64,000 nucleotides of DNA from Bdellovibrio sp. SKB1291214 (GTDB taxonomy: Bacteria > Bdellovibrionota > Bdellovibrionia > Bdellovibrionales > Bdellovibrionaceae): positions 2,604,001 through 2,668,000 of the forward strand of contig NZ_CP106855.1 in assembly GCF_002209355.2 (NCBI RefSeq), in the 5' to 3' direction. Below, in pieces: positions 7,165 to 15,100 of this stretch. The translations under genes were made by a program, and so were the position numbers. Position 1 is the stretch's first letter; every line of letters starts with the position of its first letter. The notes beneath the pieces are model-generated. The model did no database searches. It was not told where the DNA came from and worked only from the letters and a program-made list of their open reading frames with translations.

Positions 7165-8202
7165 TTGCCTTAAAGTCCAATGGGCTAACTCTCCCAATTT
7201 TTCGTGCTCTTTCAGGGCTTCAATTTCAGGTTGAAGCTCTTTTAGTTTTTTATTGGCAGCGACGATCATGGCATTGCGTTTTAAACCAAACGATCCCGCG
7301 CGAGCCAAAGGCGTTCCAAAGAAATCTTTCGTTAATTTTTTTCCGGAACTGACCAGGATATAGCGCAATTCCTCTTGCAACGCTGTGGTCTTTTCATTTG
7401 ATAGCGATAAGGTTTTTTCGATGGATAATTGGCCCTTGAAAACTTTTTGATTCCACGGGCAGACGGTTTGGCACAAGTCACATCCAAAAAACCAATCGCC
7501 GATTTTTTCTCGCAAAGATTCCTCTGGGATTTGGCGCGATTCGATTGTCAGATAGGAAATGCACTTACGAGCATCCATTTTTCTGGGTTCTACCAGCGCC
7601 CCCGTGGGGCAGGCATCCATACAGCGAGTGCAGGTTCCGCAAAAATCAGGCAACGGGGCCACTTCGGTGCTGATTTTTAATGAAGTGACGATTTCACCAA
7701 TAAAAAACAAACTCCCTTTTTTAGGGTTGATCACACAAGTATTTTTTCCCACCCATCCTAAGGCGGCTTTCTTAGCAAGGTCGCGTTCCAGTAAGGGAGA
7801 GCTATCGGTGAAAGCCATGAATTCTTCGTCAGGAAAAACTTTGGCGAGTTCCTCACAAAGCTTTTGCATGCGTTGCTTAAACCAAAAGTGATAGTCCATG
7901 CCCTGGGCATACATGCTGACACGAGCTTCTTTCAGTGGGAAGTTCGCCATTTTTTCTGGATGCGGGTAATAGGGCATGGCAAATACCAAGGCGCTCTCTG
8001 CCCGGGCCCATTTGCTTTGTGGATTTTCCTTAATGGGTGCATGCTCTGCCAAATAATTCATTTCACCATGAAGACCCTCGGCGATCCAGCTGCGATAAAA
8101 GTCAAAACTTAATGGATTCGCAAGCGGTGCCCAACCGAAATGGGAGACTCCCAAGTCAGCAAGGAAAGGATCCAATAGAGGTTTTATCTCCTGAGGCGTC
8201 AC
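7153..8202 (-). CDS. queG: epoxyqueuosine reductase QueG
   Basis: A 349-residue cobalamin-dependent iron-sulfur enzyme that performs the last step of queuosine synthesis in tRNA, reducing epoxyqueuosine to queuosine. Two 4Fe-4S motifs are intact: CGTCTRCMDACPTGA and CDLCQTVCPWN, the second flanked by the typical N-rich WNQK. The N-terminal part with FTDSSPLLERDLAKKAALGWVGKNT is the family signature. Length is normal (about 350). It converges with the HPt-like gene and diverges from the tRNA nucleotidyltransferase, another tRNA-modifying enzyme. Confidence 0.95.
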   Translation of the reverse strand: MTPQEIKPLLDPFLADLGVSHFGWAPLANPLSFDFYRSWIAEGLHGEMNYLAEHAPIKENPQSKWARAESALVFAMPYYPHPEKMANFPLKEARVSMYAQGMDYHFWFKQRMQKLCEELAKVFPDEEFMAFTDSSPLLERDLAKKAALGWVGKNTCVINPKKGSLFFIGEIVTSLKISTEVAPLPDFCGTCTRCMDACPTGALVEPRKMDARKCISYLTIESRQIPEESLREKIGDWFFGCDLCQTVCPWNQKVFKGQLSIEKTLSLSNEKTTALQEELRYILVSSGKKLTKDFFGTPLARAGSFGLKRNAMIVAANKKLKELQPEIEALKEHEKLGELAHWTLRQLQS

Positions 8203-8248
8203 GCGAACAAATTCTTTCTTTCAACGAGTTTTTTTGTACACTGAAGGT

Positions 8249-9436
8249 ATGGATCAAGTTCGCACGATTTTGCAATCTCATCCCCATTGGCCCGCAGTCG
8301 AGGCAATCTATCACAGGTTGGCCGGTGAAGGCTATAAAGCCTTTTTAGCAGGGGGATGCGTGCGTGACGCTTTATTGGGGTTTAAAGCCAATGACTTAGA
8401 CATTGCGACGGATGCAACCCCTGAAACCATCGAGAACCTGTTCGAAAAAACCATCAATGTGGGTAAAGTTTTCGGGGTTATGCGAGTTTTAGTCGGCGGA
8501 GCCGATATCGAGGTCGCCACGTTTCGAAATGACGGCAATTATCAGGATGGCCGTAGACCTGATCACGTGGTCTTTTCGACCCCTGAAGAAGACGCTGAAC
8601 GCCGTGATTTCACAGTGAATGCTTTGTTTTACGATCTGGAAAATCACCGGATTTTGGATTTCGTAAATGGCCAAGTGGACCTTAAAAAACAAATTCTTCG
8701 CACCGTGGGCGACCCTAGAAAACGCTTCCAAGAGGATCACTTGCGATTGCTGCGGGGAGCTCGTTTTGCGGCTCAACTGGATTTTGCTGTCGAGCCGAAT
8801 ACTTTGGCCGCTATGACTGAAATGGCCTCGGCGGTAAAAACAGTCAGCGGCGAGCGTCTTCGTGACGAGATGGGGAAGCTTTTAAAATCAAAAAATGTTT
8901 CTTTGGGACTTCGTGTGATGCAAGACACGGGGTTGCAGTCTGAACTTTTCCCGTGGCGTGCGCCGGATGTATCGTGGACCGCGTATCCAGGATGCGAGAT
9001 CTGGCAAAATCTAAGTTTATTTCTGCGTACGGCTCAAAAATTTGATTTGGAAAAATCAATTGAGCTTTTGCGCCTGTCGACCAAAGAAAAGCGGGGCATT
9101 GAAGATGCCTGGGAGCTTTGGCAAAATCCGGAAGAGTTCTTTACACAACGTCTTGGACTGCAAATTCAACTTTTGCAAAAACCTGGCAAGCAGTGGGCCC
9201 TGGAAGTTCTAATGAAAGAAGGCCGCCTCGAGGAACAAATACTTTCTCTGTTCATTCAGCGCCGTGATTTGGGCGAAGAACTGCCGAAGCCTATTTTAAA
9301 CGGCGAAGACTTGAAAGGAAAGCTTCAAGGACCCGCGATTGGGCAGTGTCTGCAAGAAGCTTACTTTTTGCAACTTGAAGGAACATTGAAAGAACGCAAA
9401 CAAGCTCTATCGTGGCTTGAAGGATATTTGAAATGA
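8249..9436 (+). CDS. cca: CCA tRNA nucleotidyltransferase / poly(A) polymerase family
   Basis: About 395 residues. The class II nucleotidyltransferase head is clear: FLAGGCVRDALLG, the catalytic DLDIATDA pair of aspartates, then ERRDFTVNALFYD and GDPRKRFQEDHLRLLRGARFAA, the last typical of the bacterial CCA/PcnB superfamily. No HD domain is present. Such enzymes add CCA to tRNA 3' ends or A tails to RNA; the CCA role is favoured because no other copy is visible, but this cannot separate them. Start is uncertain: a TTG lies 15 nt upstream and neither has an ideal ribosome binding site. It overlaps the next gene by 4 nt. Confidence 0.88.
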   Translation: MDQVRTILQSHPHWPAVEAIYHRLAGEGYKAFLAGGCVRDALLGFKANDLDIATDATPETIENLFEKTINVGKVFGVMRVLVGGADIEVATFRNDGNYQDGRRPDHVVFSTPEEDAERRDFTVNALFYDLENHRILDFVNGQVDLKKQILRTVGDPRKRFQEDHLRLLRGARFAAQLDFAVEPNTLAAMTEMASAVKTVSGERLRDEMGKLLKSKNVSLGLRVMQDTGLQSELFPWRAPDVSWTAYPGCEIWQNLSLFLRTAQKFDLEKSIELLRLSTKEKRGIEDAWELWQNPEEFFTQRLGLQIQLLQKPGKQWALEVLMKEGRLEEQILSLFIQRRDLGEELPKPILNGEDLKGKLQGPAIGQCLQEAYFLQLEGTLKERKQALSWLEGYLK

Positions 9437-10056
9437 TTGATATTTACGTTCCCAGCACGTGGCGAAGGTTTTTTGCAGTTTTAATAGATCAGGCCTTTCT
9501 TTCGATCTGCTATTTTCCGTTTTTCTCAGCGTTTTACAACGTTTGGTTCAGCGAAACGGATGTGGAGTTGAACTTGTTCCAACTGGGAATGATGTTCTTA
9601 ATTCCGGCTTTGTACGAAGCTGTGTCTTTGATGTTGATCTCTGCCACTCCCGGGAAATGGCTGTTAGGTCTTAAGGTTGTGCCTTGCAATGATCCTTCGG
9701 CAGATCTTGATTATACCCAGTGTCTGTTGCGTCCCTTAACCAGTCGTCTGACTTTCTTTTTTTCTTGGGCTATCTATGCCTTGGCGTTTTTCAGATACGA
9801 TCGCACGCACTTATCCGATTGGGTGGCAGAAACACGGGTGATTCAGTTTAAGCCTCGGAACACCCGTACGCGCATCCGCTGGATTGTCGGTTCATTCTTT
9901 GTTTTATCCTATGCCTATGAGGGCATGGTGTACGCGTCAGCTGTTTTAAATCAGATCAATTGGCAAACGGGCAAAGCCGATCTTCGCGAGCTTTTGATGT
10001 CAAACGGTATGGATAACATGGAGTTTGATTTTGATCTGGACGAAGAGGGAGAGTAA
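9433..10056 (+). CDS. RDD family membrane protein
   Basis: A 207-residue inner-membrane protein with the RDD signature: an R-x-x-A-x-x-I-D start (RRFFAVLIDQAFL), ATPGKWLLGLKVV, and the conserved Arg/Asp near TSRLTFFFSW and DRTHLSDWVAETRV. Four or five hydrophobic segments are apparent (around residues 15-35, 50-70, 105-125 and 150-168) followed by a very acidic C-terminus (MEFDFDLDEEGE). RDD proteins are of mixed or unknown function, some linked to ion or metabolite transport. It overlaps the nucleotidyltransferase stop as ATGA and is followed 1 nt later by a secreted protein gene. Confidence 0.85.
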   Translation: MIDIYVPSTWRRFFAVLIDQAFLSICYFPFFSAFYNVWFSETDVELNLFQLGMMFLIPALYEAVSLMLISATPGKWLLGLKVVPCNDPSADLDYTQCLLRPLTSRLTFFFSWAIYALAFFRYDRTHLSDWVAETRVIQFKPRNTRTRIRWIVGSFFVLSYAYEGMVYASAVLNQINWQTGKADLRELLMSNGMDNMEFDFDLDEEGE

Positions 10057-10057
10057 G

Positions 10058-10516
10058 ATGAAATTATTAGTTTTTATTCTTTCATTAGTGTTTTCAGTTT
10101 CCGTTCGGGCCAGCGCGCCGGCTGAAGCTGACTTTTCAAAAATCAACTTTACCGGCCTGCAGGTTTTAAGTGCTTCCGGTGACAACGCGTTTCCGTGGGC
10201 GGTAAAACCCATGGTGAATGGCTGGGAAGATCTTTTAAAAAAGCTGGAGGAAGTTTCTTCCACAAAGATTGTCTCTCCGATATTTTACTTGGCGGAAAAA
10301 ACGTCTTTTAAGAACATCTTCGTTTTCGTCGGTAAGGATTCTGACGGAAATTTCCAGTTCGTGAACATCTATTACACGATGGCCGGGCAAATGTATGGCT
10401 CCAATATGAAAGTTATGAACGTCGAGCATGATCGCTTAGATGTCGCGCAAGGAATCCCTAACGAGCAACCTAAGGACTACTACAAGGTCGTCGCAAAAAA
10501 GCTATTCCCCTTTTAG
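10058..10516 (+). CDS. secreted hypothetical protein
   Basis: A 152-residue protein beginning with a signal peptide (MKLLVFILSLVFSVSVRASA). The ATG at 10058 is chosen because it starts the leader and is preceded by GAAGAGGGAGAG; the frame is open 11 codons further upstream inside the RDD gene. The mature part has no cysteines or recognisable motif. It is the last gene of the cca-RDD operon and its TAG overlaps the stop of the converging HD-GYP-like gene. Confidence 0.75.
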   Translation: MKLLVFILSLVFSVSVRASAPAEADFSKINFTGLQVLSASGDNAFPWAVKPMVNGWEDLLKKLEEVSSTKIVSPIFYLAEKTSFKNIFVFVGKDSDGNFQFVNIYYTMAGQMYGSNMKVMNVEHDRLDVAQGIPNEQPKDYYKVVAKKLFPF

Positions 10517-11895
10517 GAAGGTTTGAATTTCTTAGCGATGGAACTGATCATGACAAGGTCGTACAGGGCTTTGCCGCTGACGGCGTCTTCTTTCATGGCT
10601 GCCATGGCGACTTGTGGAGCGGCGGCTGCGATGCCTTCGCGCAAAGCGGTGGCTTCGTGAAATGCATAGGCAATTCCTAATAACTTACCAAAGTTGCTAA
10701 TGTCTTCACCCGGCATTCCTTTGGGAAAGCCAGTCCCACGTAAGTTTTCACGATGTTGCATGATAGCGTCTTGGATGTCTTGATTGATGGGAACTTTTTT
10801 GGCCTTCACCATATTTACGGAGCGCTCAGGATAGTATTTGTAATCCTTTGCGGCTTCAGCTGATAGCTTCGTGATATCAATTTCCGTGGCTGCAAAATCC
10901 GCTTGGGACAATCCAATATTATGCAAAAGTCCTGCAATAGCCGCGGATTCCCGCTTTTCCTCGGGCCAATCTAAGAGCTGAGCAAAGTAGGCGGCGAATG
11001 CCGACACACAAAGTGCATCGTGATAATAAGAACGGGTGTTGCCTGTATAGCGACAAACTTCATCATAGATCGCCGGGGGAGTCAGAGTCTTATTCAGTTC
11101 CAGTTCATTGATGATCGTTTTGCATTTCTCCAAAATGCCTTTACCCATGGAGTAATCTCCGGTGGCAGCATTTAGGAATTGTTGCATGAACTCATAGATA
11201 TTCTTTTTAGAACGATGAAACTTTTCAGTCATCGAAATCGGGAATGGAATATTACGCATGCTCATGATGGTTCTTGCAAACTCAAAGAACTGCTTCATCT
11301 GAGTTTTTTTAACGTACATTTGCTGGCGCATATTTTTAAATTTTTCAACGTGGCGATCTTCAATCACATCCCCTGTGCGACGTAAGATCACGGAACGATG
11401 ATTCGCCGGTAAGTGCGCATAGACATCAAAGTTCAATGTGATGTTGGGCTCCATGTCGCGCAAATCCACAGGCATCAAAGCGGTGATCGGAATGTTTTCG
11501 CCCTCAAGCTCGATGGGTGCTAATTGCAAAACCATGTCCGAGATAAATTCACGGTCGAAGTTGATGTGCATCACTTCGTCGGCCCCGTTTTTTTTGACCA
11601 CATTAAAATCAAGGGGAGCGGTTGAGTGCAAAACGATCAAATGACAATCGGGATAGTTCATCTTAGTGGTTTGAACCCACTCGTTGGTGATATTCGTTCC
11701 GGCTTCACCGTCGATCAAAGCTAAGATAGGTTGGAATTCAGTGTTTGAAGTCGCGTCGATAATCTCATCGACGCTTTTAAAGTGCTTAAGGATATAGGGG
11801 TAGTAGCCTTTCAAGACCGTTTTGATTGTCTCAAGGAAACCCGGTTTCGGGCTTCCTATGATCACATCAACAGTCTTTCCTGGGCCACCAGCCAT
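10513..11895 (-). CDS. receiver-like plus degenerate HD-GYP protein of the cheY-cheX operon
   Basis: A 460-residue soluble protein. Residues about 8-130 look like a response-regulator receiver fold (TVDVIIGSPKPGF, LALIDGE, then TAPLDFNVVKKNGADEVMH), though the acidic pocket is not canonical. Residues about 285-445 are an HD-GYP fold: H292 in the first helix, LLHNIGL where LLHDIGK is expected (N326 replaces the catalytic Asp), YPERS and QHRENLRGTGFPKG where HHE-D-G-GYP is expected (R386 replaces Asp). Metal-dependent c-di-GMP hydrolysis is therefore doubtful; a binding or scaffold role is likelier. It starts on TAATG with cheX. Confidence 0.8.
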   Translation of the reverse strand: MAGGPGKTVDVIIGSPKPGFLETIKTVLKGYYPYILKHFKSVDEIIDATSNTEFQPILALIDGEAGTNITNEWVQTTKMNYPDCHLIVLHSTAPLDFNVVKKNGADEVMHINFDREFISDMVLQLAPIELEGENIPITALMPVDLRDMEPNITLNFDVYAHLPANHRSVILRRTGDVIEDRHVEKFKNMRQQMYVKKTQMKQFFEFARTIMSMRNIPFPISMTEKFHRSKKNIYEFMQQFLNAATGDYSMGKGILEKCKTIINELELNKTLTPPAIYDEVCRYTGNTRSYYHDALCVSAFAAYFAQLLDWPEEKRESAAIAGLLHNIGLSQADFAATEIDITKLSAEAAKDYKYYPERSVNMVKAKKVPINQDIQDAIMQHRENLRGTGFPKGMPGEDISNFGKLLGIAYAFHEATALREGIAAAAPQVAMAAMKEDAVSGKALYDLVMISSIAKKFKPS

Positions 11896-12395
11896 TATTG
11901 CACCGTGATCTCCACGTAGAACGTAGAGTTATTAGGAAGATTGAAAGGAATGACCAGAGTCGCACCTTTATCCGCCTGGGTAATATTAAAATTACCAGAG
12001 ATAACAGTCGGGATCGCCATTTCAAAGTTATAACCCATTTGATTCAACGTCGTCTTTGCAGACCCGTAAATCATATTCGTCATTTCTCCAACAGCGTCGG
12101 AAACTTCTTTGTTAAGCTCTGTGTATTTCTCTCCCAGCATATTCTCTAAAATATGGAAAATGGAATCCTTGCCGTAAGAAATCAAAAGAGTGCCTTTAAG
12201 TGGGGGAGCCACCATACCAACCATACCCGCGATTTCGCCCTTAAGTACGAACTGTGGTTCGATGAACGGTTTCCCCGGTGTTGCCTTCGTTTGCCCCATG
12301 GTTTGAAGAGTTTTAATAACCCCATCCACGAACGCATTGATCAGGCGTTTGTCAAAGAGCGGATTCAAAGCATCCACTTTAGGTGCCGCAGACAT
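11895..12395 (-). CDS. cheX: CheX-type CheY-P phosphatase
   Basis: A 166-residue member of the CheC/CheX/FliY phosphatase group. The catalytic signature D-x3-E-x2-N is present as D100, E104 and N107 in EVSDAVGEMTNMIYGSAK, followed by the usual helix and a beta-hairpin tail. CheX dephosphorylates CheY~P and so ends chemotaxis signalling. It lies 24 nt after a CheY gene and overlaps the next gene as TAATG, so a regulator-phosphatase pairing is well supported by context. Length and one-domain architecture fit CheX rather than two-domain CheC. Confidence 0.88.
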   Translation of the reverse strand: MSAAPKVDALNPLFDKRLINAFVDGVIKTLQTMGQTKATPGKPFIEPQFVLKGEIAGMVGMVAPPLKGTLLISYGKDSIFHILENMLGEKYTELNKEVSDAVGEMTNMIYGSAKTTLNQMGYNFEMAIPTVISGNFNITQADKGATLVIPFNLPNNSTFYVEITVQ

Positions 12396-12419
12396 AAATT
12401 CTCCTGTTTAATGCGCCGA

Positions 12420-12836
12420 TTATGCGGCTTTAGTTGTAGAGTGTTTCGCCCAAACGCGTTCCATTTTCCCTTTTAGAGTCTGGGAATTGAATGGCTTGAC
12501 CACGTAATCTGAAACACCAGCTTTTGCGGCTTCAAGAATGTGCTTTTGCTCGGATTCAGCTGTAACTAGCATGAAGGGAGTAGATTTAAAGCGAGGGTCC
12601 GCTTTGCACGCCTTTAGAAGATCAATTCCTTGCATGCCAGGCATATTCCAGTCCGAGATAATGAACTCGTATGGTTTACCCGCGTCATGGGCAGCTTGAA
12701 TCATCGGCAAGGCAGTTTTTCCGTCGTCGGCTTCCTCGACGTTAGTATAGCCAAGCTCATTGAGGACTTTTTTGATGATTTTTCGCATAGTTGAGAAGTC
12801 GTCAACGATCAAAAATTTGGTCGTAGTGGGAAACAT
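12420..12836 (-). CDS. CheY-like single-domain response regulator
   Basis: A 138-residue stand-alone receiver. The acidic pair D12-D13, phosphoacceptor D62 (IISDWNMPGM), T92 (LVTAES) and K114 (VVKPF) match CheY closely, as does the N-terminal MRKIIKKVLNELGY helix. CheY~P binds the flagellar switch protein FliM; no output domain is present. It has a good ribosome binding site (AGGAG) and a sigma-28-like promoter 40 nt upstream, and leads an operon with cheX and a degenerate HD-GYP protein. A short C-terminal tail (AKHSTTKAA) is unlike E. coli CheY. Confidence 0.92.
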   Translation of the reverse strand: MFPTTTKFLIVDDFSTMRKIIKKVLNELGYTNVEEADDGKTALPMIQAAHDAGKPYEFIISDWNMPGMQGIDLLKACKADPRFKSTPFMLVTAESEQKHILEAAKAGVSDYVVKPFNSQTLKGKMERVWAKHSTTKAA

Positions 12837-12875
12837 AATAACTCCTAAGGGCTTTTTTGTGTAAAATCTTCTTTA

Positions 12876-12902
12876 TTATCGGTCTAGTTTTTTAAAACTA
12901 GA
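12876..12902 (-). promoter_or_regulatory. sigma-28 (FliA)-like promoter for the cheY operon
   Basis: On the minus strand TCTAGTTT - 11 nt - ACCGATAA matches the flagellar sigma-28 consensus TAAAGTTT-N11-GCCGATAA at 6/8 and 7/8 positions with exact spacing, 40 nt before the cheY ATG. The -35 and spacer form most of a 20-bp near-perfect palindrome (9-bp arms, positions 12883-12902), which might also bind a regulator. Confidence 0.6.
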
Positions 12903-13038
12903 GTCCAAAGCTATTGCGAAACTTAGAATTTATGTCAGACTTTATTACAGGTGGTCGTGCTGCTTTTGGACATGAGTCCTGGGTAGTGCAAACGGTTTAG
13001 ATAGAAAAATAAAAAACAATTAGCGGGAGGGAGCAAGG

Positions 13039-13431
13039 ATGCTCAGAGATGTCCTGATTCAAAAAGGTCTTTCAAATAGAGAGGCAGAAGTTGCTGAACT
13101 TGTGTCTAAAGGCTTGTCCAACAAGGAAGTTGCGAACCAGCTTTTTGTAACTGAAAAAACAGTTAAATTTCACCTTACTAACATCTACAAAAAGATGAAT
13201 GTGAAATCTCGTGCACAATTGATCGTATGGTGCTTGCCTCACCTTGGTTTCGTTGAAACTGAAGTGCGCGCTGAGAGCAACAACCAAAACGCAGCATCTG
13301 CACAAACTTATAACAATAACCAAACGCAAACGATCCCAGCTGGATCTGCGACTGTAGCTGGTGCTACGACTCTTCCAGGTGGCGGTATGAACCGTAATGG
13401 TAATTCCGACATCGGTATGGGTGGCATCTAA
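13039..13431 (+). CDS. LuxR-type helix-turn-helix regulator with Asn/Gln/Gly-rich tail
   Basis: A 130-residue protein. Residues about 8-68 are a LuxR/FixJ/GerE output domain: LSNREAEVAELVSKGLSNKEVANQLFVTEKTVKFHLTNIYKKM is near consensus. There is no N-terminal receiver or autoinducer domain, so activity must be set by amount, oligomerisation or a partner. Residues 80-130 are low-complexity (NNQNAASAQTYNNNQTQT, then GGGMNRNGNSDIGMGGI), which is unusual for the family. A strong GGAGGGAGC ribosome binding site suggests high expression. It diverges from the cheY operon and ends in a clear terminator. Confidence 0.88.
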   Translation: MLRDVLIQKGLSNREAEVAELVSKGLSNKEVANQLFVTEKTVKFHLTNIYKKMNVKSRAQLIVWCLPHLGFVETEVRAESNNQNAASAQTYNNNQTQTIPAGSATVAGATTLPGGGMNRNGNSDIGMGGI

Positions 13432-13476
13432 TATAGACGCCCAAAGCGTTGACTGAACTTTTTAAGAGTTTAGTAT

Positions 13477-13514
13477 AAAAGGCACGGCATAAAATGCTGT
13501 GCCTTTTGTTTTTT
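13477..13514 (+). terminator. rho-independent terminator of the LuxR-type gene
   Basis: AAAAGGCACGGCA-TAAAA-TGCTGTGCCTTTT forms a 13-bp stem with one G-U pair followed by GTTTTTT. It lies 45 nt after the stop and ends about 45 nt before the thioesterase ATG. Confidence 0.88.
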
Positions 13515-13558
13515 ATAGATTACAAAGGCGTCTTTTATTTCTCGAAAGGCTCTTTTTC

Positions 13559-14035
13559 ATGGCTAAATCCTCTAAGCCCGTTTCCTTTTCACAAGTTGTA
13601 ATGACACAATTGGTGCTTCCCTCACATACGAATGCTTTAGGTTCGGTATTTGGAGGAACAATCATGTCTTGGATCGATATTGCGGCCGCCATCGCAGCTC
13701 AACGTCATTCGAACAAAGATGTGGTAACTGCTTCTATTGATCGTATTAACTTCGTGGCTCCTGTGTATAAGGGTTGGGTTGTGAACTTGAAGGCGAGTGT
13801 GAACTACACGTCTCGTACATCGATGGAAGTCGGTGTGCGCGTGGATGCAGAGGATCCTAAGACAGGAGAGACATTCCACACGGCGACCGCATATACGACA
13901 TTCGTGGCTTTGGGCGCGAATGGAAAGCCGATTGAGGTGCCCTCGTTAGAACTTACAACTGAGGATGACAAACGTCGTTTCAGCGAAGGGAAAGCTCGTC
14001 GCGAACAACGCTTGAAAGAAAAGCGTCAAGACTAG
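13559..14035 (+). CDS. hotdog-fold acyl-CoA thioesterase (YciA/ACOT family)
   Basis: A 158-residue single hotdog-domain protein. VMTQLVLPSHTNALGSVFGGTIMSWIDIAAAIAA is the family signature, with the catalytic Asn/Asp of the hotdog active site (TNALGSVFGG ... DIAA). It hydrolyses acyl-CoA to free acid and CoA, fitting the beta-oxidation genes elsewhere in the window. I place the start at the ATG at 13559 (AAAGG nine bases upstream); the frame runs open upstream through a terminator and should not be counted. Its TAG overlaps the stop of a converging membrane protein gene. Confidence 0.88.
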   Translation: MAKSSKPVSFSQVVMTQLVLPSHTNALGSVFGGTIMSWIDIAAAIAAQRHSNKDVVTASIDRINFVAPVYKGWVVNLKASVNYTSRTSMEVGVRVDAEDPKTGETFHTATAYTTFVALGANGKPIEVPSLELTTEDDKRRFSEGKARREQRLKEKRQD

Positions 14036-14568
14036 TCAGAATCACGGGGCTGACTGCGTTCGTACATCAGCCTCATTCCATAGACCTGTACAAACACAAA
14101 GACCACCATAATGAATTTCATAAAGAAGTCCAAAAGCTGCTCCAGAATGGGAGTTGAGCTGATGGGTTTTGTCAGTTGATACACGATTAAAATCATCAGT
14201 GATAAAATCAAATTTCCAAAGACTAATTCGACTTTCATTCTGTTCAGAAAAATCACCGGATTTAGAGCGACGATTAATAATGTTAAAATCGCATATTTGC
14301 TGACGAAGGGAATCGTCAACAGGATCACAAGGGACGCGTACATTAAAATGCTTTGAATGATAACGGCATCGCGGTTTCTGCGCATGTTGAAAAGTGGTGT
14401 CGTCGCAATTCCCAAAAGTGCAATCGCTCCCAAGCTGATTAATTTCAGCATTGAAGCGTCCATTGCTAAATAGTAAAAACAAAACGTGATACTGACGGCC
14501 CACACACTCAGGCAGACGTATCTTCCCAGATGGTTTTGATTGATAGAGAAATCACTGCTTTCGAACAT
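14032..14568 (-). CDS. integral membrane protein of unknown function
   Basis: A 178-residue protein that is mostly hydrophobic, with about six transmembrane helices (around residues 16-37, 40-60, 70-92, 95-110, 118-140 and 150-170) separated by very short loops. I do not recognise the family. A TTG three codons upstream is an alternative start, but GGAG is better placed for the ATG. It converges with the thioesterase gene and appears to be monocistronic. Confidence 0.7.
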   Translation of the reverse strand: MFESSDFSINQNHLGRYVCLSVWAVSITFCFYYLAMDASMLKLISLGAIALLGIATTPLFNMRRNRDAVIIQSILMYASLVILLTIPFVSKYAILTLLIVALNPVIFLNRMKVELVFGNLILSLMILIVYQLTKPISSTPILEQLLDFFMKFIMVVFVFVQVYGMRLMYERSQPRDSD

Positions 14569-14680
14569 AGTTATCAAGTCTCCGCGAACGTGCGTGTAAA
14601 CTTAATTATAACTGACATTCGGCACAGGGATCATTTTGATGCAGCAACGATTTAAAATAGAATCCTGTTTTGAGACGCTT

Positions 14681-15100
14681 CTATTTGCATAAAAGCGCTA
14701 ACCACGCGGAAGCCTCGGTAGCCTCGGAAGAAAGCGTAGAATCTTCGGGTTTTGTACCCTTGTCTTCGAGGATGATTTGGCGTTTCGCTTTATCGCAGTC
14801 CTGGGCTGTCGGTTTAGATTTTCCGACTAAGGAGTTCACGGGCTCCATGCTGTAAGAAACATACAGCACCTGTTCTTCGGCTTCCGTCAGGACGGGATTT
14901 TTCAATTTCTTATAGTTATCAACAGCGGCTTTCACGGAGGCAAAAGCTTTTTTGAATTCTTCAGAGGTTTTTGTGAAATCAAGGCCAGCGGCTTTTTCAC
15001 GGCGGGATTTTAAATCAGCCAAAAGATCTGCTTTGGTTCTTGGTGTTGCCCAAACAACAGAAGCGAATGCAAAGAAAAGAATTAAAGTGGTTTTACACAT
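14681..15100 (-). CDS. secreted hypothetical protein downstream of a lysozyme-like gene
   Basis: A 139-residue protein with a signal peptide (MCKTTLILFFAFASVVWATP) followed by a charged helical region (KTSEEFKKAFASVKAAVDNYKK) and three further cysteines or so. The start at 15100 opens the leader; the reading frame is open much further upstream only because it overlaps the previous gene. The first 19 nt overlap the 3' end of the lysozyme-like gene, so it is translationally linked to it and may be its periplasmic partner, perhaps an inhibitor or accessory factor (speculative). Confidence 0.75.
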   Translation of the reverse strand: MCKTTLILFFAFASVVWATPRTKADLLADLKSRREKAAGLDFTKTSEEFKKAFASVKAAVDNYKKLKNPVLTEAEEQVLYVSYSMEPVNSLVGKSKPTAQDCDKAKRQIILEDKGTKPEDSTLSSEATEASAWLALLCK

